DNA from: Prorocentrum cordatum
Lineage: Eukaryota; Sar; Dinophyceae; Prorocentrales; Prorocentraceae
Assembly (NCBI GenBank): GCA_963575745.1
Contig: CAUYUJ010009746.1
Location: forward strand, 1 to 36,000
Reading direction: 5' to 3'
DNA length: 36,000 nt
Below are positions 7,999-18,099 of this stretch, piece after piece (within the stretch, counting starts at the first letter, position 1; every line of letters starts with the position of its first letter). The notes beneath the pieces were generated by a model, which worked only from the letters and a program-made list of their open reading frames with translations, had not been told where the DNA came from and ran no database searches. A program made the translations under genes and the position numbers.

Positions 7999-8000
7999 GC
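7738..8000. repeat. GTC/GAC trinucleotide array
   Basis: Nearly continuous GTC repeats with CGCC and CATC variants, interrupted by element E4 (7833-7892). It keeps several frames open (poly-Val, poly-Ser, poly-Asp, poly-Thr), so long open frames here are not evidence of genes. A minus-strand Pro/Ala segment MSSTARSIFSGPPPPQDAAA begins at about 8079 and runs into the array; it may be the 5' end of an Asp- or Thr-rich protein, unconfirmed. Confidence 0.85.
7833..7892 (-). mobile_element. GAC-flanked fold-back element, copy E4
   Basis: 60 nt. Minus strand GAGCAGCTTGAAAAAAAAAG, GAATTTCCAGATTTCC, TTTTTTTTCCAAAGTGCTC, GATGC; about 90% like E2, differing mainly in homopolymer length. Terminal inverted repeats GAGCA/TGCTC, flanked on both sides by GAC arrays. 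Confidence 0.75.
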
Positions 8001-8386
8001 GGCGCCAGTGCAGCGGGAGCTGCAGCATCCTGCGGCGGCGGGGGGCCGCTGAAGATGCTCCTCGCCGTCGACGACATGGGCGGCGGCGCGGCGGCGTCGC
8101 CGAGGCAGCGAAGCCCCGCACGCAAAGGCCGTCTGCAGCACAAACGGCTCCGCGCGACGAGGCGGCAGATGCAGGCAACATTCAACAACGTCGAACACGC
8201 AGTGGGAACGTGCATGCATGAATCGACCTGCACGGCGATGCAGCCATGAATGCGAGCACAACCGATGAAGACAACAACGCATGCAGATGCGACCGCATTC
8301 AAGACGAATGCGATATGTGGCGCAGGAGCTGTCTGCACAACATCGGTCAAAACGCATCGGGACACAATCTACAACCCGTCACTGCC
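8001..8386. other. Non-coding stretch, nothing recognised
   Basis: GC-rich from 8001 to 8110, then mixed. Contains no family block on either strand that I can support. Confidence 0.35.
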
Positions 8387-9172
8387 CTACTGCCGTGCGC
8401 CCTCACCCTGCTCGCCTGCGCTATCAAGCGCACCTGCACTACTGTCACTGCGTGCACCCGCGTCTGGGTCCGCGGCCCTCTTGTACACCCTCTTGGTCAT
8501 CAGCATGTCCACGGTTATGCCATGTGCGCGCACGAACTGCACAGCATTACAAATGCTATCATCACTAGCATTAATCCAAACGCCTTCCGTGCTTTTCCAG
8601 CGTTTCAACATCTGCACAGTGCACTCCTTGAACTCCGACCCATCATCACGTACAACAGCAGGCAAGCGGACCTCGACAGGGATTGGAGGACCATCCTTCT
8701 GCTCCTTGATCTCCGTCTGTGATCGCCTTTTGGGCTTCCTCTTGGGGCTGCTCCGCTGAGCAAACAACTGTCGCTTGGGCTTCCCGCCATGATGCTCGGG
8801 CCCGTCGGCATGCACCCCCCTCGCAGCAAGAAGTGCTTTGTGCCCAGGCGTGTTGGCCAGAGACGGCCTGCTCGTCGACTTCGGACATGCCTCGTCCGAG
8901 TGCTGCAGGAGCGCTTTGATCAAACTGAAATCGTAAGGATGCATCAGGGCATATGTGGCGCCACTGCACGTCTGGACCTTCCTAGGGGTCCATATGCACT
9001 CCTCGATTGTGACCTCCAGCCGCCATCCGACAGACAGTTTGGCAAACATGTGATCGCACAATGTCGGGCTATCGAGTGCTGGGCTCGACGCAAGACACCT
9101 GCGGATAACAGAATCAATGAAACGCAAATGCAATCGGAAAGTGGCGACGGGGGGAAGTGCAATCAACCGCAT
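8387..9172 (-). CDS. Dinoflagellate multi-copy family exon, unknown function
   Basis: 261 codons, taken from ATG at 9172 because the sequence upstream becomes a CT/GA microsatellite with an intron-like acceptor (GAATCGCAG|GTGCCG at about 9209); the true exon start may be that acceptor. N-terminal half: LHLRFIDSVIRRCLASSPAL, FAKLSVGWRLEVTIEECIWT and TYALMHPYDFSLIKALLQHS; middle is Lys/Arg-rich (KPKRQLFAQRSSPKRKPKRR), a possible nuclear localisation segment; C-terminal block VQMLKRWKSTEGVWINASDD and HGITVDMLMTKRVYKR. I recall this arrangement from dinoflagellate gene models of unknown function. Ends at TAG (8387-8389) after a Gly/Ala/Ser tail. Intact within the exon. Confidence 0.6.
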   Translation of the reverse strand: MRLIALPPVATFRLHLRFIDSVIRRCLASSPALDSPTLCDHMFAKLSVGWRLEVTIEECIWTPRKVQTCSGATYALMHPYDFSLIKALLQHSDEACPKSTSRPSLANTPGHKALLAARGVHADGPEHHGGKPKRQLFAQRSSPKRKPKRRSQTEIKEQKDGPPIPVEVRLPAVVRDDGSEFKECTVQMLKRWKSTEGVWINASDDSICNAVQFVRAHGITVDMLMTKRVYKRAADPDAGARSDSSAGALDSAGEQGEGARQ

Positions 9173-9858
9173 TCGGCGAGGGGTCGGATAAGACGGCGGT
9201 GACGGCACCTGCGATTCCCCGAGACATGGGAAGGGGGGCGTGAGCGGGAGAGAGAGGGAGAGAGCGAGAGAGATTCGATTTGACACGTCGCATCGCAGAT
9301 GCTAGGGACCAGCCGAACAGGGGGGAAGTCACTAGAGCACCCAACCCCCAAGGGGAGTGGCAGCAAAATGCTGCCACCCACGAGGGGCGGGTGGGGGGGG
9401 GAAGGGCGCCCCAGCAACTAACCCCCCGCATCGCCAGTCGAAGCGTCATGCCAGACCAGACCTTGGTGGAGGGCGAGGGCGAGAGAGAGAGAGAGATGGG
9501 GACAAAAACTACAAACATTGCGGTGAATTGCGCAAGCGAGACGTGTATGACTACATGGGTGCATTATATTGCGCTGTCCGCGAATGGTCAGGATCCTGTG
9601 CCCAGCACGCGCCATTGTCGCGAGACATAATGACATCAAGCCTTATAGCGACGGCGTCGTGCGCCTCACAACAGCCGCCGCCCGCCCGAATGGGCGGAGC
9701 AAGATGCGATACAAATGCATAAAACGTGTCGCGAGACATGCTGGAAGCCGCATGCCTGGAAATGCGGCGCCCGCAAGGGGAGCGCGCGCGGGGCGAGCGC
9801 CCGCGCGCGCGCCTACGTGCGCTGGCGCGCAAGGGAACCATACCCATTGCATGTGCGA
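9173..9858. other. Non-coding stretch with GA microsatellites
   Basis: GA repeats at about 9240-9275 and 9479-9497 and a GCGCGC-rich patch at about 9778-9815. No supported gene. Confidence 0.45.
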
Positions 9859-12531
9859 TCACTTATTGGCCCTTTTCTTTGGCTCTGCTTTGCCACCTTT
9901 CTGGCCATCAGGGTTCTCCTCTCGCTTGATCTTCCTAGCATCCCGCAGAGGTGCATGCTGCGTCTCGGCCTTGTAAACGAGCGGCTTCTCAAACTGCTGA
10001 ATAACTCTCGTGTTTTTGTACGCCTTGAAAGTAATGTGAACCGTGGTCTGCTGAACGAGGGCAACGTTCGCCTGGTCCTCTTTGTCTGTCTCGCGAACCC
10101 ACCAGTACGGAACATAGAACACATCTTTGCCGTCCATCTTCTTCTGGTCGGTCGCCCTCGCGGGCGGCGACACGTAGAGTACGTGACTCCCGCACTTGAT
10201 CTGGGCTGCGCCCTGGGAGTCATCTGGCCTGACCTTGTTCAAATCAGAGAACGGTGCAAGTACGAGCTTACCCTTTTCGATCTTCTCCGCAGCAACGGCG
10301 ACGTTGGGTTGCAGGCCGTACTGCGAGGTCGCGCCAGGTGCCGCCCTGGCATTCGATTCGAACTCCTTCAGCGCTCTGAACACCGTGCAGCGCGCTTCAT
10401 CCATCTTCATGCTGGCATGCGCTGTCGCGCACTTGCTGGTGGAAGTTGGCACAGCATATGGGACTTTACCATTCTACGAGCCCCAATCCTTGATGAACTG
10501 TGCAAGGGGGACCTTCACGTCGAAGGTCGGCTCTTCAAAAGCAGTCAACTGCCCCATCGTAACCTCGCTGGAATTGAAATTCGCAATCTTGTAGAGGCCA
10601 GCCGCTGGCCCCACGACGCGCTCGAAAACAGCGCCGTCTTTGGTGAAGCCCTTGTTGGCCAAGATGCGCTCTGGATTGCGCAGGTCGGCGTCTGTCATCA
10701 CGATCGTGGCGTTGGAGCTCTCTGCTCCGGGCGCCCCTTCGATAAGGGTCAGGGCCTTCCGCTTGCCGTCTGGGTCAACAATGGTGGTGTAGTCGCCAGT
10801 CATGGCGGTGGCCTCAGATACGAACATACCGATAATCTCCTGCTGGTCCTTACGAGCGGCCCTCTCTGGCCCGACCTTGCCCTTCTGCACCAAGTGCAAC
10901 AAAGACCGCGTAAAGAACTGCCCGATCAACTCGTCCTGCTGCTCTAAGTCGATTTTCCCAGCGGTGCGAAGATCGGTCGCGATGCGATAGGCTGTTCCGA
11001 GATCCCCGTCGAGGGATACGGTCTTGGCCTTGACAGCCTTCCCTTTCAGCTTGTCAATGTCACTGGGCAGCAACAATTTTGCTACGCCGTCAGAAACCTT
11101 ATCGGACGCCAGGTTCGATAGAAGCGCCGCGACGCGGATCCAAGTGCACGGCTCGAGGTCACTAAGGTGCAGGCCAACAACTGCAGTAATGAAATCCTCG
11201 CCGAGTTTCTTGTTCGCGCCGTACATATTGCCAAAACGGTCCATGAACCGCACCAGGGGCACGCCCGACCCGCCGCCGCAGTGCGTAGCAAGCTTGCCAA
11301 TCTTATCGATGTAGCCCTGCGTGCAGAAATGCAGCCCTCTGAATGCCGTGCGCGGCGAAGGCGCACCACGCCCTTCGCAGCGCACAGAAGGATGCAGACC
11401 AAACGGTATACGTGTACATATGCAATGACATGGTATATGTACATGTATACATGCATGTACAAGTACACGTGCATACATACATGCATGTATGTGTATGAAT
11501 ATACATGTCTATCACACACATACAAAAGCCATGCGTAAGTCGATTGGCTTTTGTTTTACATGTGCGCGTAAGTATATACACTCCTATAAGCGTATGTGTA
11601 AACATGTATATATATGTATACGTGCGTAGTTACATAAAACAACGATGCGAATTTAATGCTGCGGGTGCGCGCGCCTGCGCCGCGCGCAATGCGCCCGCAT
11701 CAGGGCGATGCTGGCGCATTGGCGGGAATGTCAGACGAAGCATTTTTTGAGCTGCCTGCCTGGCACGGGGGCTGGTTCATCTTGACTGCCTCCACGCACG
11801 AAGTGAAAGAAGAACCCGCGGGCATAAGCTCGGCAAACTCGGCGATGCTCACGCACACCTCGAGCTCAGACATCAGGCTAGCAACGTTGTTGCTCGCATT
11901 CAGAGCACGCTGTGCCAAGTCTGGGAGGTGCGGCCATGTGACCTCTGCCTGCCACGGCACTATAGTCCAGAGTCATCCCTGGGTGAGGGCAGCCTTGAAA
12001 CGCGGGTCCCTGCACAATCCCTCGGCGTTCAACTTGCCGCCTGACGCCGCATCAGCCAAAGTCGGCTCCGAAGTTGCACACCCAAACTTCGCGGCCTTGA
12101 AAAACTGCGTCGCGTGGCCTGTCCCAACAGATAGCAGCCGCTCGCGGCCCGACACTGGTGCCAACATGCCCTTACTTGCAGAGACAAGCTTCTCATTGAA
12201 AGCCACCTGGCTGGACCACATCGGGCATGCGCTCGAAAGCCACGGCCTTCTCGAGCTCTGCAGGGTCAACGCCGATCTGTTTGAGCATCGCGCCAACGCG
12301 GTGCACGTTGTATGCATTGACGCCAAGCCCCGAGCGGTTCGAAGGGTGAATGATGAACTCATCAGGCTCGTGGACTTCCTGTCTGGCAACCTTTTCCGTG
12401 AGAAGCCGATCGATGCAATCCTTCCAAGCCGTGATCGGAGCCAACTGGCCATCGCGATGCATCTGGATGCGGCCGTTGGCATAATCAGTCAACTCTGCAG
12501 AATCCACCAGCCCTCCGTGGGCATATGTCAA
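9859..12531 (-). pseudogene. Decayed member of a large dinoflagellate-specific family (two exons)
   Basis: Exon 1 (12531-11760) begins TYAHGGLVDSAELTDYANGR, contains GVNAYNVHRVGAMLKQIGVD, RERLLSVGTGHATQFFKAAK and LPDLAQRALNASNNVASLMS. Exon 2 (11316-9859) has GYIDKIGKLATHCGGGSGVP, VRFMDRFGNMYGANKKLGED, KVSDGVAKLLLPSDIDKLKG, then DGKDVFYVPYWWVRETDKED and a basic tail, ending in TGA at 9859. I recall this as one continuous protein of about 750 residues in dinoflagellates; function unknown. Three lesions: a 1-nt insertion near 12205, TGA at 11973-11975 where a Trp is expected (QG*LWTIVPWQ), and TAG at 10474-10476 (DWGS*NGKVPY) after which the same frame continues for 204 codons. Exons join at a GC-AG intron in phase 0. 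The amount of conserved sequence argues for recent decay. Confidence 0.7.
11317..11759 (-). other. Intron (GC-AG, 443 nt, phase 0)
   Basis: Minus strand donor CCGTGCCAG|GCAGGCAGC and acceptor TTCTGCACGCAG|GGCTACATC. Splicing joins ...NQPPCQ to GYIDKIGKL in frame, at the point where I expect continuity in the family. The interior holds an alternating CATGTATA-type microsatellite (about 11405-11640). Confidence 0.75.
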
Positions 12532-12634
12532 GGGAACTCACTCTTCCAAACCCCATTCTTCCCCTTCGGGGAGGGGTTTGCCGCTCCCCCTCCTGGGCAA
12601 CGCGCCCCGCGAAGTGTCAGATGGTAGTCTGTCG

Positions 12635-13095
12635 CCCAAGATGGCCCCAAGACGGCCTAAAGGAGCCCGAGACGGCTTCCAAGACGACCCAATACAGCAC
12701 ACTATCGCTCCCCCCCTTCCCCCCCTCCCCCCCCCCGCCCGCGCCCGCGACGCATCCTATATAGGTGCTCCCCTGGACCGCCAGGATACCCCCACCCAAG
12801 GCGCCCCACGCCCAAGAAGCAACGCAAGAGATTCCGAGGGCCATCCAAGAGGCCTCTTGCCCTTTTGGTCGCTCTCCTTTTTCTTTGCCCTCCTCCATCT
12901 CCTCCTCCTCCTACACGATTCAGCATCCTTCTCCCTCGTCCATCATCCATGCATCCATCGCCATCCTGGTCATCGTCCTCCTTCGAACCGTTCGGCTGTC
13001 CCCTTTTCGTTCCTACACTTCCCTCATCAACTCCACTCGCCTGGGCGTCGTTTCTGGATGGGCTGGCGGGGGCATGCGCGAAGCGTCAAGAATAA
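12635..13095 (-). repeat. Dispersed repeat R1, copy C
   Basis: Third copy of R1. Plus strand starts with CAAGATGGCCCCAAGACGGC and ends with the block CACTCGCCTGGGCGTCGTTT, GGGCTGGCGGGGGCATGCGC, GAAGCG. It merges on its right with the tandem duplication that begins at 13081. A stretch CTCGGGGAGGGG-like hairpin lies just to its left at about 12553-12595. Confidence 0.7.
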
Positions 13096-13520
13096 AAGCG
13101 CTGCATTCTGTGCAGAAATCCACGACAACCGTATCTTCCTCGCACGATCACAGCTCGAGCCCGAAACGCCTCTATGCAATTCAAAGAACACGCGCAACAT
13201 GTCGACGTGGCGGAAACCACCTGCGAATTCATTGCACCAATATCGGGGATCCCTCTGCCCAGGCTGCACCTTGTGCAAGTTTACAGGGTGCAATGTGTTG
13301 CATGCCAAGTTATGGTCTACATTTGCAGCGTTGCAGTGATCGGAAAACCTCGCGTCCGTAGGTGCGCCTCGCGCGCGCCATGTGCGTTCAGAACGCATGC
13401 TTGCCAAATTGGCACACCTATCCTCAAAGCTGTGCATACCAATGCAGCTGGTTGACGACCTCCATGACAAGGGGTGGGATAATGGAACGTTTGCAACAGA
13501 AGAATGGCAAGAGATACGCC
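13081..13520. repeat. Tandem duplication, unit 1
   Basis: About 440 bp, starting AAGCGTCAAGAATAAAAGCG. It repeats as unit 2 from 13521 with small indels (offset 440 at the start, about 447 near the end). Landmarks in both units: CACGATCACAGCTCGAGCCC, AAATTCATTGCA-like motif, CGTTCAGAACGCATGC. Open frames in both units differ and contain no family block, so I do not call genes here. Confidence 0.85.
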
Positions 13521-13965
13521 AAGCGTCAATAATAAAAGCTCTGCGTTCTGCGTGCAGTAAATCCACGACGACAACATCGTCCTCGCACGATCACAGCTCG
13601 AGCCCGAAACGCCCCCCATGCAAATCACAGAACACACGCAACATGGAATGTCGACGTGGCGGAAACCACCTGCAAATTCATTGCAATATCGGGGATCCCT
13701 CTGTCCACGCTGCACCATGTGCAAGTTTACGGGGTGCAATCTGTTGCATGCCAAGTTATTGCCTACATTTGCAGTGTTGCATTGGTCGAAAATCCTCTCG
13801 TCAGTAGGTGCGCCTCGCGCGCGCAAGGTGCGTTCAGAACGCATGCCTGCCAAAGTGGCACACCTATCATCAAATCTATGCATATCAATGCAGCTGCAGT
13901 CGACCTGCATGACAAAGGGTGGAATAATGAAACGTCTACAACGGATGATTGGCAATAGCGCAAAA
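13521..13965. repeat. Tandem duplication, unit 2
   Basis: Second unit, starting AAGCGTCAATAATAAAAGCT and ending GATTGGCAATAGCG. By eye about 90% like unit 1, so fairly recent. Confidence 0.85.
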
Positions 13966-14514
13966 TACACGTGCCGAGTGTAGCGATAGGAGAAATAGGG
14001 TTAGCGAAATTGGTTTTTGCTTTCCAACATAATCGCGCGCCCTTTCTACATGATTGAACATCAGATTTAACATGATTGCAATTCAAGCTTCCCCCCCCTC
14101 CCCCCCGACTTGTAAGTTGGGATAACTCTGGATAAGTGCGCGCAAACTTTATAACTGTTATACGAGTTGCTAAAGCACTAATGCTGGTTATGGGATTTGC
14201 AAGTAGTCATCTGACTTGCAACTATGTTACAACTACGTTACAACTACGTTACTATTATGTCACAAGTCAACGGAAGCCACCAGTTCACTCCAGTGGCCTC
14301 CGTGGTCTGGTAGGTAGTCAGCTTCCAGTTTGCCCAGCGACCTTTTGATTCGCGATGTGGTTGTATCCCCCGTGTTGTTGCTTGGATTGCACGAGGCAGC
14401 CGATCGGAGGTTGTCGCTCGTGGGTCGTTTTGATCGGGGGGCGCTGCCAGGACTCGGGGACCCACCGGTCGCTCCCCGCTCTCGGGGGGCCGTTTTCATG
14501 GCCCTGGGCCGGCA
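13966..14514. other. AT-richer non-coding stretch
   Basis: Noticeably less GC-rich than its surroundings between 13980 and 14270. Contains an iterated TTACAACTACG unit (about 14225-14258). No gene supported. Confidence 0.4.
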
Positions 14515-15050
14515 AGAACGGCTCGGGAAGGAACGCCGGTCCCAGGGTTTGGATCTGGACGCCCGACATGGGCACGGAAAGAATGGGTACAATGCCCAAC
14601 AGCAGTTCCTGTTCAGTTTGAACAGGGCTCGCTGTCCACGCCGCCGCGGCCTGTGTCCATTCGAGACAGGAGGCCGCCTGCCCAACAGCGGCCGCTGTTG
14701 GTTTGGCACAACATTTGCTGTTCGGCATAGTACCCATTTTTTCGGTACCCATTTCGGGCGTCCAAATTGGACGCCCGAAATGGGCACGGAAAGAATGGGT
14801 ACAAACGGCTCGGGAAGAAACGCCGGTCCCAGGGTTTGGACGCCCGAGATGGGCACGGAAAGAATGGGCACAGTGCCCAACAGCAAATGTTGTCCCAAAC
14901 CAACCGCGGCCGCTGTTGGGCAGGCGGCCTTCTGTCTCGAATGGGCACAGGCCGCAGCGGCGCGGACAGCGAGTCCTGTGCAAAACGAACAATATCCGCT
15001 GTTGGGCATTGTACCCATTCTTTCCGTACCCATTTCGGGCGTCCAGACAG
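14515..15050. repeat. Inverted-repeat cluster (foldback-type)
   Basis: A unit containing GGACGCCCGAAATGGGCACG GAAAGAATGGGTAC occurs at least five times: plus at 14557, 14768 and 14838, minus at about 14732-14765 and 15008-15045. The two copies around 14766 form a palindrome of about 35-nt arms with almost no spacer. Flanking modules (CCCAACAGCGGCCGCTGTTG and the Asn/Pro-like GGCGGCC block) are also present in both orientations. Long open frames occur on both strands because of this symmetry; I do not call genes. Confidence 0.85.
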
Positions 15051-15486
15051 GGGAAGGGATGACCTCCGGGCGGGGTCCACGGTGTGCACGGAAGGTACGA
15101 GGTGTTGGGGGTCTCTCGGGCAGCGACGGAGGCGAAGGCAGGGGGCCCCGAGTACGCCCCTGGAACTTCCCGAACCCCGTCGGCCCCCCTAAAAACCATC
15201 GACAACTATCGGGGGAACATAAGACTCGGGTAAGCCGGAACTCGGGTTTGCCGACGTTCTTTGACGAGCACGTCCTGGATTTTGACGGTCCAGTCTTCGT
15301 GGGATGTTTGCAGTGGGAGCTCGCGTCCAATTTCAGACTGCGCCTCGTCATTTGCATGATGGACCCCGTCCGGCCAACCCGCGCCCCCCGGTACCCAAGT
15401 CTTACGTCTCCCCGAAACTGCTGCCCCTCATCCCCCATGTTCGATGCTCGTTTTGGGGACCTTCCTGGGGGCCACCTAATGGATCT
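15051..15486. other. Non-coding stretch, nothing recognised
   Basis: GC-rich; an open plus-strand frame continues out of the inverted-repeat cluster but shows no recognisable domain. Confidence 0.35.
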
Positions 15487-15607
15487 GTTCGACTCAGGTT
15501 CGACTCAAGTTCGACTCAGGTTCGACTCAGGTTCGACTCAGGTTCGACTCAGGTTCGACTCAGGTTCGACTCATGTTCGACTCAGGTTCGACGCAGCTTC
15601 GACGCAC
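15487..15607. repeat. 11-bp tandem array GTTCGACTCAG, 11 units
   Basis: Eleven units of 11 bp in 121 nt, most identical; variants at the third, ninth and last two units (AAGTTCGACT, CATGTTCGAC, GACGCAG). The shifted unit GGTTCGACTCA matches the RNA polymerase III B-box consensus at 10 of 11 positions. Confidence 0.95.
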
Positions 15608-15801
15608 GAGTGGAGCGAGTGGCTGCAGGAAGGTCCCCAGAATGAGCATCTAACCCCTGGCTCCTCTGCCGCCGCCGTCTCCGGCCCCTCCTCCCGGGGG
15701 AAGGGTCCGACGGCGCCCCGAGGGGCCGCCACAGAGCCCCGGGCTGTGGCCCGATAAGGCCAGACGACGAGGACCACTCCGGGGGGATTCTGGGGGATTG
15801 G

Positions 15802-15925
15802 AAGGAGGAGGAGGAGGAGGAGGAGGAGGAGGAGGAGGAGGAGGAGAAGGAGGAGGAGGAGGAGGAGGAGGGGGAGGAGGAGGAGGAGGAGGAGGAGGAG
15901 GAGGAGGAGGAGGAGGAGAGGAGGA
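15802..15925. repeat. GGA/GAG trinucleotide array
   Basis: About 124 nt of near-pure GGA repeats on the plus strand with occasional GGG or GAA variants. Confidence 0.95.
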
Positions 15926-16404
15926 CACTCTGGTGGGGGGATTTTGGGGATTTGGGGGAAAAAACGGGGACGCAGTCGGCTTCGGCCCCACGGCCGTGCG
16001 CTTCTTCCACGAGACGCGGCCGCCTCCGGCTCTTGGGAGGCGCCTGGGAAGCCGGCTGCCTGCAGCTGGCTCGCTTCCATCTCCGGCACTCCTTCAGAGC
16101 CCCGAATCATCAGGGGTAACTCTCGGGCCGGACGAAAGGGGGGGATTGGGAAAGGGGGGGCTACGAAATTTGCTGCATGCAGCTGGTTTCGGCCTCACCG
16201 AGGGGCCCATTCCTCGATACATAGCCGCCTCCGGCGCCAGGAAAATCAGCTACGTGAGCTGATTCTCAAACCCCCCCTTTGCTATCCCCCCCTTTCGCCC
16301 GACCCGAAACTCGGGTCAGGGATAACTCGGGTTCGGTTTTCGGGAATCACAACCCGAGTTACCCCGGACCCGAGTTACCCCGGATAGCTCGGGCGCCCAA
16401 CTCC
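15926..16404. other. Non-coding stretch with repeats of CCCGAGTTACCCC
   Basis: Holds one copy of a 55-nt dispersed repeat (about 16043-16098; second copy about 16550-16605, with CTGCAGCTGGCTCGCTTCCA and CTCCGGCACTCC). At 16300-16390 CTCGGGT/ACCCGAG motifs occur in both orientations and can form hairpins. Confidence 0.5.
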
Positions 16405-16737
16405 TGCCAACTCCTCCTGCCCCGCATAGGCGAGGAGGAGGGTCGATGACGCTCATGAGGATGAGGGTAACGAGGACGGTGACGATAGCGACGACGACGA
16501 CGATTAGGATGAGGTGGAGGAGTGAGCACCATGAGGTGGAGGAGTGAGCGTCTGGAAAACCGGTTGCCTGCAGTTGGCTCGCTTCAATCTCCGGCACTCC
16601 TGCCAACTCCTCCTGCCCCGTATAGGCGAGGAGGAGGGTCGATGACGCTCATGAAGATGAGGGTAACGAGGACGGTGACGATAGCGACGACGACGGCGAC
16701 GATTAGGATGAGGTGGAGGAGTGAGCACCATGTAGTC
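16405..16737. repeat. Direct duplication of about 135 bp, period 196
   Basis: Copy 1 16405-16538 and copy 2 16601-16737, both starting TGCCAACTCCTCCTGCCCCG and ending GGAGGAGTGAGCACCATG. They differ at a handful of positions and by one CGGCGA triplet insertion. The spacer carries the second copy of the 55-nt repeat noted at 16043. Confidence 0.85.
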
Positions 16738-17874
16738 CGAGTCAGTGCAGATGAGTTGAAGTTCGAGCCTCTGTTGCCGTCATAGGAGAAAAGCTGGCTC
16801 TGGTGTCTGTGGTACTTGGCACCTTGGGGTGCGAGGAGGACGACGAAGTGTGAGGGAGATGTTTATGGTCATGGCGATGGTGATAATGGCTATGATGAGG
16901 ATGCTATTCAGGATGCCCATAATCATGCTGTCGATGATGTTATTGCTGTTGATGATTATGATGATGAGGAGGATGAGGATGAGGATGAGGATTAGGATGA
17001 TGATGAGGATGATGCTGCTGATGCTGATGCTGATGCTGATGCTGATGCTGATGCTGATGACGACGATGATGCTGATGATACTTCTGAGTGATGATAAAGG
17101 TGCTGGTGATGGTCATGGTGATGGTTGTGATGATGATGATGGTGATGATGATGGTGATGATGATGATGCTGCTGCTGATGATGATGATGATCGGTGAGGA
17201 GAAGTTGGAGGACCAGCGGGGAGGGCCGAGGACGAAGGGCACGATCGTGGTTATGCCTGATGGCGACGACGATGGCGGTGCTGATCAAGCGGCCGAAGGA
17301 GATGGTGTTGGTGATACATATGATGCTGACGGAGATGGCAAGACGAGTAAACATAGGTGGATTGTGGTGGTGGCGATGGTGATTGTTGTGGTGACGATGC
17401 TGGTGACGAATAGGAAGACCAACACATACACAATACTATGTCGACGGTGGTGATGGTGGGGGTGGTGGCGATGTTAAGGATGATGATCATGATAATGATG
17501 CTATTGATGATGAGGACGATAAAATGACGACGATGAGGAGGGGGTAGTCAGCTGGGGGTGAGGAAAGGCGCACCTGTCCATCACCTTCTGGGGACGCGGT
17601 GGCAGGTGGGGCGCCACCTTCTGGAACCCCTGGAGGGGCTACTTTCCTGAAACCGTCTATCGCACCCTGTTGACTGCCGCCCCGTTGACATCCACTTGAG
17701 ATCATGCCATTCATCGGGGCTCGGGCGGCTGCTCGGGATGATCTGGACACCTCCAGACTCCTCTCGACGAAACGCAGCCGATGGACAGCACGCCGGTGCC
17801 CGAAAATTTTCAGGAGCATCCGTAAGCTTCCGATCCTCGATCGTGGAGGATGCTGAGGATGCGGGCCGATAACG

Positions 17875-17875
<1 letters not shown>
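16738..17875. other. GAT-array region without genes
   Basis: GAT/ATG trinucleotide arrays dominate 16855-17195 and return at 17380-17525; they keep poly-Met, poly-Asp and poly-His frames open. The part 17540-17860 is mixed sequence without a supported gene. Confidence 0.6.
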
Positions 17876-17923
<48 letters not shown>

Positions 17924-18000
17924 GGAGGAGGAGGAGGAGGAGGAGGAGGAGGAGGAGGAGGAGGCGAAGGAGGATGATGATGAGGAGGAGGAGGAGGAAG
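17876..18000. repeat. (GAT)n(GAG)n array
   Basis: About 15 GAT triplets followed by GAG/GGA triplets. An open frame runs from it into the reverse transcriptase, creating a false N-terminus of poly-Met and poly-Arg. Confidence 0.9.
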
Positions 18001-18087
18001 AGGACGCTCATTGAGGCGGGTCGATGCGGATGGAGCGAGGGTTTGAGAACACGGAGAGTCGTGGAGCCCTCTGACAGAATGATCTTC

Positions 18088-18099
18088 CGTGATCGTCAG
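18088..18099. repeat. Probable LINE target-site duplication, left
   Basis: CGTGATCGTCAG, repeated exactly at 20054-20065. Confidence 0.6.

Noticed and set aside
9715-10947. 410-codon plus-strand frame
   Set aside because: Antisense of the conserved family exon at 9859-11316.
13027-13970. Minus-strand frames over the tandem duplication
   Set aside because: The two units are read in unequal lengths and with frame changes, and no family block is present; treated as repeat.
17878-18087. N-terminus of poly-Met and poly-Arg fused to the reverse transcriptase
   Set aside because: Encoded by the GAT/GAG array and by sequence outside the probable target-site duplication.
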